Shown in pieces: positions 52,167-64,000 of a stretch of 64,000 nt of DNA. The translations under genes were made by a program, and so were the position numbers. Source of the DNA: Ianthella basta (Eukaryota > Porifera > Demospongiae > Verongiida > Ianthellidae); contig OZ025882.1 in NCBI GenBank assembly GCA_964019415.1, positions 816,501-880,500 of the forward strand, written 5' to 3'. The notes beneath the pieces were generated by a model that ran no database searches, had not been told where the DNA came from, and was given only the letters and a program-made list of their open reading frames with translations. Position 1 is the stretch's first letter. Every line of letters begins with the position of its first letter.

Positions 52167-53822
52167 AGTAATACTTGCAAAAGTATATACTTGCTTAGTC
52201 ATATGCACACCTAACCATGTCAAATGAAACACCCACACGATATGGTACAATTTGGCTGTTGGAGTTAGCTATTGGCATGACATTCTCACATGCAGTTAGA
52301 TCCATAAAAATGATCATGCAGCTTTCCAAAATACGCTTCAGTTTGCAGCTACTGGCACTATAGTATAAATCTTGTGTTTGTACAAAGACTTACCTCACTT
52401 AGAGCCATAAGCAGGGGACCTAACCTGTATTAGTAGGTATCACAGTTACCATGCCAAGACCTCCATTTTGCATCATTGCACAGAACAATAACTGAATGTG
52501 GACAGTCATAGTCTCATGAGCCATGCAGGCTGTATATATGATGTCATTTGTCACTCCTGTTACCTGTTACATCATTTCCTAGAACATTTGTCATGTGCCA
52601 CTAACACTCTCACTGGGGTAGGTCATACTGCTACGAGTCACTCTTCACAGCGGTGAACCGTATCAGTTTAATCCATGATGCCGACCAATCTGAATATAAA
52701 GGAAGTCTTTCAATCCTACCATGTCCCATGCCCTTCTTAGTGCAAACAACATGCCAATTATAAAGGAAGGGTACCAGAGTGGCTGATCACACTGTATCAA
52801 TTTTAACACTACACATGGTTGACACATGTACAGATCACTATTTCCATCAATATTATTTGGAGGGATTCTCCACAGCTGGGGTGGCAGTAGGAAGTAGCTG
52901 CATGCTGCAGTGCATGGCTGGGAATGGGCATGTTATGATAAAAGTGGACCTCCCTAAAATGGTTCCCCCAGTCGAAATATTTTGAAATAGTTGAACCCCC
53001 CAGAACTAATATTTCAGAAATGCAGTTGGACTCCCTTGATATATTTGGACCATCCGTTCTGTATCATTATTCTAGGCCTTTTCTAGCTAATGCTTAGTTT
53101 ATATAGCTTTCCAACAACACAGTCATGGCGCAATACATAAATGTGAGATTCATAGCTACATATGAAAATACAAGCTACATATGAAAATACAAGAAATATA
53201 TAAAAGTACAAGAATATAGTTTAATGACCTAAACAAGCACATGCATTTGTTTGACTTGAGTGTGGGATTGATGGTCCATGTTATTAATGACTGCTGTGTG
53301 AACTGTGTGCATGTGGTTATCTTTTGCTAGACTAAGTGTAACATTCAAGTTGCATGCACAAACTACTATAGTGGTATAGACTTATGTGAATTACATTTCT
53401 TATTACTGTTTATCTACATAATACATTATTTTTATTTTGTCTGTAGATGCTATAGAGTTCCTTGCAATCCTGTGTCCTTCCTCATTGACATAATATTATA
53501 TTCCATCAATACATGCATGCAGTTTAAATAAATAAGCCTGAGCATATAGCTACACCATAGAAATTCCACAGTTAGTAGTTAGCTGTATAGCATAGCTTCT
53601 GAATTGGGGCACAGGCCCATGTTATGTGGGGCAGAGCTAGGCACTTGTGCCTGAGTTGTAGGAGCACTTCACATGTACTTCCAGCAACCTAATTGAATAA
53701 GCACTAGCTGGCTTGTCCTTGCACCCTTTAATTTGCCATTTGCAATCAAGTATACAGCTGGCTCCTGTGTCATCTAAGGATAAATATTTACTAAATATGG
53801 CATACCATGACAGAAAGTGCAT
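52167..53822 (+). repeat. Direct repeat D, copy 1 (at least 1.65 kb)
   Basis: Matches 62346-64000 with an offset of about 10179 and scattered substitutions; the second copy runs off the window. Non-coding, including a short tandem with AAGCTACATATGAAAATAC. I see no gene in it; a 68-codon open frame at 52779-52985 is not supported. Confidence 0.8.
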
Positions 53823-53976
53823 GCATCAAAAATTTCAGAAAAGATGATGTGCTTATCAGACACAACTGTAGCTAGTCATTCAGGAAGCACATATATAGCT
53901 GCACCTTCATATTTTCATCCATTTAGTCACTGCACAATACAACGGAGTACTAATGCCTTTATATGACAAGCACAAT

Positions 53977-54467
53977 TACTTTGAAGTAAGTTAATCCATC
54001 CGCTGTCATGTCATGTCTTACTTCAAAGTAAGTGGATCCATCCGCTGTCATGTCATGTCTTACTTCAAAGTAATTGGGCTCCATCTGCTGTCATGCCTCT
54101 TCACTATCAGTTTACTGTACACAAAATTCCCTCCATTCTGTTCTCATGCCTGTCAATGGCTTGCAAGCCTCGCGTACACCATAGCTAGAACAGTACTAAC
54201 AGCACACAAATGTGCATAATATATACCTCACAGTATAATCATTCTACTACATGGACACACAAACATACACACAGCAGTTTTCATAACATGCAGCTTCCAC
54301 TTGCAGAGCAATGAGTCCCATGCAATTACATGTTTGTTGCCACAATGGAACCAACTCCTAGGAAGCTTGCCTCACATGTTTACAGTGTTAGCTAGCTACT
54401 ACTTCCAGCAATTTATGTAGCTATGGAAATAGCTATATTGAATTCTAGATACTAGCTCAGTCACTGC
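53977..54467. repeat. Half foldback: right arm only
   Basis: Starts with the TTACTTCAAAGTAAG tandem block, then follows the right arms of the foldbacks at 29318-32048 and 37428-41833 to their outer end (CTAGCTCAGTCACTG). The complementary left arm is missing. The shared spacer with poly-G (about 54487-54500) follows. Confidence 0.75.
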
Positions 54468-54869
54468 AAGCAGTGAGTGTGTGGGTGGGGGGGGGGGGGG
54501 AGAGGGGGTATATTATACATAGCTATTGTATGCTTGCAGTTTGGTAGCTATCCAAGGCTTCTTTGTACCTCAATATTGCCTGAGGGAAATTCTCAGAAGG
54601 TGTAATATTTCAAACATTTGCTGTGGGCATGCCCCCACCTCCCAGGATGGGGTAGGCCAACACTTTAAGGACATTTGCACATTATTACTTCTGCCAGACC
54701 AATGGTAGGTATACCTTGACACCCCTGCATGCCAATAATTAACTTGTTTCTGCCTTGTACTTCTTACCCAGTCAACCCTGCAAGTATACTGGTAGAGTTG
54801 GCCATGCATGCAGATCAGATCATGCAATACAATGTCATTATTATGAATTGTAAAATTAGTACTACATTA

Positions 54870-55376
54870 TAAAATAGAACTTAGTAGGATCTCTTGTACG
54901 CAAGCCCCATATACATCTATTGTGATGGTGTATCATCACAGTATGCATCAATATTCTTATTCCTACAGAGGCTATAACAGATGTTATATACTTCCTGTGG
55001 GAACACGTCGGAAACACGTGCTGAACTCAAGGCTTGCGAGCTGCGCTTCGTAGCGCTGTATCTTGGCTGTTTCTGAACGGATTCAGACGGGTTATGGCTC
55101 AAATTGAAGCTCTCAACAAAACGCAATGAAGTTTTTCATTGACTGTGCCACAGAAGTGAATGATGGTTTAGTAGTTTCACTTGAATCTACTTTCTCTCTG
55201 CCTTGTATAGATCTGCCAAGACTTAGTGGATCTAGCTGGGCAGAAATCCACTTTTTGCAGAATCAGCCTCCGTAGGAATAAGAATATTGATGCATACTGT
55301 GATGATACACCATCGCAATAGATGTATATGGGGCTTGCATACAAGAGATCCTACAAAGTTCTAGCTATTTCATAAT
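54870..55376. mobile_element. TIR element, about 507 bp, copy 3
   Basis: Same structure as 32456-32961, with the usual CATTAT and CATAATG flanks. Confidence 0.7.
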
Positions 55377-55650
55377 GTAAATGCTAACACGAACACGATG
55401 GTATAGATGTAGTTAGTCAGATGCGAAATGCTGCATTTCATGACACGTAGATTGTCATCCATGGCCACACAATACTGCTTCATTGCAGATTTAGCATTTC
55501 TAGCTATAGCTTCAGAATCTGTATACTAACAGACATTGAAGGCAGGGACTGTTACAATTATAGTGTTACCATGCATGCAAAGTTACATTATAATACAGTA
55601 TAAACTCAGTCTGTGTGTTAAGTATGTCAATTTCATAGGTGTTATGTATA

Positions 55651-60010
<4,360 letters not shown>

Positions 60011-61104
60011 TGTCACTGGTGGAGTTCTCTCTAGATCTGATACGATATGATGCGACCGAGTACACTCCGGCTGGCGAACGTATAGCGTAACATATATAAT
60101 GAAAACGTATAGGGTTATTCCGAATTCCGCATAATTCTGTGCGTATATATGTTATGCGCATACCTGTATGTTATATAGTTCTTATTCTCGGTCCGCAAAC
60201 ATGCAGGAAGCTACCAAGGGGTAGACGTAGCTAAGTGCGCGTCACTGCTTGTGCCTGCCCTATACTTCCCTAACCTAATTGACCCGTGACCTGAAGTGTG
60301 CAAGGGATATCCTAAAATCAAGCAGCATAATAAGGCATGGAAGGACAAACATGCATGTGATCTATCTGCTTAGCTATGTATTAACAAGCTACAATTAGCT
60401 ATAGGCAGCAGTTCTAAATGGTGAGGTGTGATTCAGCAGCCTCAATCTAGCACCATAAGTAATGAAGGGTCTATGGGATCAGTATGATAGCTGCTTCCCA
60501 CAGTGATAGGTACCTCAGTACCTGGGTGCATGGACAACACTAGATAATACTGTAATTGGGTAGCTAGCACACACATGTTTAAAGATAGCAATAGAATTCA
60601 AACTTCAATGTAATTTACTTGGACGTACCCGGTACTTCACAATTCACACAAAGTCATTATAATGTAGAAAGCTACATGCATGTCCTGTGTTTGAGCAGAT
60701 GTGCACATGTGTGAATGTGGTATATACCTAGAGCTAGCTACCTTAAGCTTCATGCACACAACCATATATAGGTACTGTCAGTTTCAGTACAGCCATTCTC
60801 TCGAGTCCATTAAGACATGTTATAAGAAGACAGAGTTTCACCACTGAACATGACTACAAAGAAAGTGCGCACTAGACATTTCCATATCATCATAGATGTA
60901 TATGTTATATACAGAGCTTGAGGTCCTAGACAATACTAACCCACTGGTACTTGCTCACTGTGAAGTAATTTCTGGGCACTCTTCCCCTAATCCTTCAGGA
61001 AAGTATTTCCTACTAAAATTTCACCATACACTCACTTGAGCAAAACAACCTCTTCAATTGGAACAACACTTTCATAAGGAAATGAATATTTGCACAGGTC
61101 AAGC
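60011..61104. other. Upstream region of subfamily B copy 4
   Basis: Shares blocks with 49190-50090. No gene seen. A short ATATATATGTTATGCGC-type AT-rich stretch lies near 60085-60175. Confidence 0.5.
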
Positions 61105-61115
61105 AGGTGTGTGCA

Positions 61116-61470
<355 letters not shown>

Positions 61471-61776
61471 TTAGGTAACTAGGGTCAGAGAATTATATCA
61501 GAATTGTATATTGATGCATGCATATTCATTTATATAGATAGTCATAGTCAATCAATAGTCATTTATATAGACATGTATATACAGCAGCTGCTAACTATGC
61601 ATTATAACTTATGGAGGACTCCATGTCCACAGGTTATATGTAGACAGTCTTTGGCAGGCCGGCCAGAGGTTAACAATATGGGTATAGTATTGGGGAGGCA
61701 CAATTTTATCTAGCAACAGCACTAGTGCATGGGCTACCTATTTATTGCCAGTGGGCAAATAAATTATACATAATCC

Positions 61777-61832
61777 ATTCATACTATATCATATCATAAT
61801 ACTTTAGTACTATTATATGATATAGTATGAAT
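61777..61832. repeat. 56-bp near-complete palindrome
   Basis: Perfect 18-bp arms (ATTCATACTATATCATAT and its complement), and an inner part ATAATAC/GTACTAT that pairs with one mismatch around TTTA. AT-rich, no ORF. Confidence 0.85.
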
Positions 61833-64000
61833 AGATCTATCGGATATACGTATGTACATCCACTGTAGCTACATGCGAAGCCCGAGGCTGTGAGGTCAGG
61901 ACTGCTAACTTTTAAGAAGTACCAACTTTTAATCAACTCATTTCCACAATTTCCCGCTGATGCTGAACTGTCCTGTCATGTGAAAATGGGGACCCAGGTC
62001 CACATTTTTCCATGAGGATGAGGACCCTGGGACCCCATTTTCATAGTGAAATGGGGACCCTCTTATGAAAATAGGGGCCACCTCTGTTACAGCTTGGAAA
62101 CCCATACCACTCTACCTTGCTACTGTTTCTGCTCCTTCAAATACTCTCTTCCGTCGCTGCCCTTGTACCTAATTGCTCAGTTTAGCGAGCAGTGCACAAA
62201 TTGCCAAAAATAATGTTTCCAAATGATTTGGTACAGGAATTGTGCACACAAAATCTGAAATTTAGCAGCCAAATCCTCTTTTCAAAATGCTAAATTTAGT
62301 TACTGCTAAGATTGTAGCCTTAGTTTAAGGTAGACACATGGGGTCAGTAATACTTGCAAAGGTGCTTGCTTAGTCATATGCACACTAACCATGTCAAATG
62401 AAATACCCACGCAGTATGCATATGGTACAGTGTTGGCTGTTGGAGTTAGCTATTGGCATGACATTCTAACATGCAGTTAGATCCATAAAAATGACCAATT
62501 TTGCAATATACAGTAGCTACACTTCTGAATCATTTTGCAGCTACTGGCACTATAGTATAAATGTGTATAGTCCCTTGTGTTAGTACATGAACTCACCTCA
62601 CTTAGAGCCATAAGCAGGGGACCTAACTTATCAGTATGTATTAGTAGGTATCACAGTTACCATGTCAAGACCTCTGTTTCGCAACACTGCACAGAACAAT
62701 AACTGAATGTGGACAGTCATAGTCTCATGAGCCATGCAGGCTGTATATATGATGTCATACGTCACTCCTGTTACCTGTTACATCATTTCCTAGAACATTT
62801 GTCATGTGTCACTAACACTCTCACTGGAGTAGGTCATACCGCTACGAGTCACTCTTCACAGCGGTAAACCGTATCAGTTTAATCCATGATGCCGACCAAT
62901 CTGAATATAAAGGATGTCCTTCAATCCTACCATGTCCCATGCCCTTCTTAGTGCAAACAACATGCCAATTATAAAGGAAGGGTACCGGTGTGGCTGATCA
63001 CACTGTATCAATTTTAGCATTACACATGGTTGACACATGTACAGATCACTATTTCCATCAATATTAATTGGAGGGATTCTCCACAGCTGGGGTGGCAGTA
63101 GGAAGTAGCTGCATGCTGCAGTGCATGGCTGGGAATGGGCATGTTATGATAAACGTGGACCTCCCTAAAATGGTTCCCCCAGTCGAAATATTTTGAAATA
63201 GTTGGACTCCCCAGAACTAATATTTCAGAAATGCAGTTGGACCCCCTTGATATATTTGGATCACCTGTTCTGTATCATTATTCTAGGCCTTTTCTAGCTA
63301 ATGCTTAGTTTATATAGCTTTCCAACAACACAGTCATGGCGCAATACATAAATTTGAGATTCATAGCTACATATGAAAAAACAAGCTACATATGAAAATA
63401 CAAGAAATATATAAAAGTACAAGAATATAGTTTAATGACCTAAACAAGCACATGCATTTGTTTGGCTTGAGTGTGGGATCGATGGTCCATGTTATTAATG
63501 ACTGCTGTGTGAACTGTGTGCATGTGGTTATCTTTTGCTAGACTAAGTGTAACATTCAAGTTGCATGCACAAACTACTATAGTGGTATAGACTTATGTGA
63601 ATTACATTTCTTATTACTGTTTATCTACATAATATATTATTTTTATTTTGTCTGTAGATGCTATAGAGTTCCTCGCAATCCTGTGTCCTTCCTCATTGAC
63701 ATAATAATATATTCCATCAATACATGCATGCAGTTTAAATAAATAAGCCTGAGCATATAGCTACACCATAGAAATTCCACAGTTAGTGGTTAGCTGTATA
63801 GCATAGCTTCTGAATTGGGGCACAGGCCCGTGTTATGTGGGGCAGAGCTAGGCACTTGTGCCTGAGTTGTAGGAGCACTTCACATGTACTTCCAGCAACC
63901 TAATTGAATAAGCACTAGCTGGCTTGTCCATGCACCCTTTAATTTGCCATTTGCAATCAAGTATACAGCTGGCTCCTGTGTCATCTAAGGATAAATATTT
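61833..64000. other. Gene-free right end with second copy of direct repeat D
   Basis: 61985-62095 contains repeated GGGGACCC blocks. From 62346 to the window end the DNA repeats 52167-53822. No receptor exon or other gene is visible on either strand. Confidence 0.6.

Overview
The window looks like nuclear DNA of an early-branching animal, most likely a demosponge. The reasons are AT-rich sequence, many short GT-AG introns, dense microsatellites and small inverted-repeat elements, and a tight cluster of lineage-specific receptor tyrosine kinase (RTK)-like genes. Large RTK expansions are known from sponges such as Amphimedon; the species itself is inference. No bacterial operons, tRNA, rRNA or CRISPR arrays were seen.

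The window is a tandem cluster of paralogous RTK-like genes, nearly all on the minus strand. The shared architecture is: signal-peptide exon (always ending in phase 1), a roughly 165-residue ectodomain exon with an SSGDVLGFTPGP-type core that I cannot assign to a known family, a transmembrane exon, one or more juxtamembrane exons, and a tyrosine-kinase domain spread over six exons. For six genes the splice sites I placed by hand give one uninterrupted reading frame: 3241-6526 (550 aa), 13812-17027 (514 aa, chimeric end), 19667-24246 (759 aa), 24994-28922 (716 aa), 33236-37034 (740 aa) and 45111-49060 (740 aa). A seventh, 55651-60010, is open over 686 aa if one exon that has lost its acceptor is skipped. 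A frameshifted partial gene (1-2687) and fragments (9171-9782, 9811-12772, 50647-52127) complete the set.

Two subfamilies are visible. Subfamily A (3.2-24.2 kb) keeps the P-loop, Lys, HRD and DFG and should be active. Subfamily B (25-60 kb) keeps P-loop, Lys and HRD, but every copy has Gly in place of the DFG aspartate (SGFG or SGFA), which predicts a family of pseudokinase receptors maintained with intact frames.

Layout: 1-2.7 kb, partial gene with a 4-bp frameshift. 3.2-22.6 kb, a rearrangement of the form A-B-C(inv)-B(inv)-A-B-C (duplication, inverted triplication, duplication) with a 29-bp templated filler at one junction; it creates one gene with a chimeric C-terminus and two gene fragments. 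19.7-24.2 kb, the most complete subfamily A gene. 24.7-60 kb, four direct-repeat units starting near 24724, 32968, 44845 and 55382, each carrying a subfamily B gene; the third also holds a truncated mosaic gene. Between these genes lie large foldback repeats (29.3-32.0 and 37.4-41.8 kb, and half of one at 54 kb), TIR elements and a 2.1-kb insertion. 60-64 kb holds no gene I can support and ends in a direct repeat of 52.2-53.8 kb.

The genes probably act as a family of membrane receptors with diversified ectodomains and conserved juxtamembrane tyrosines, with active and predicted inactive kinases side by side. That cooperation is inference.
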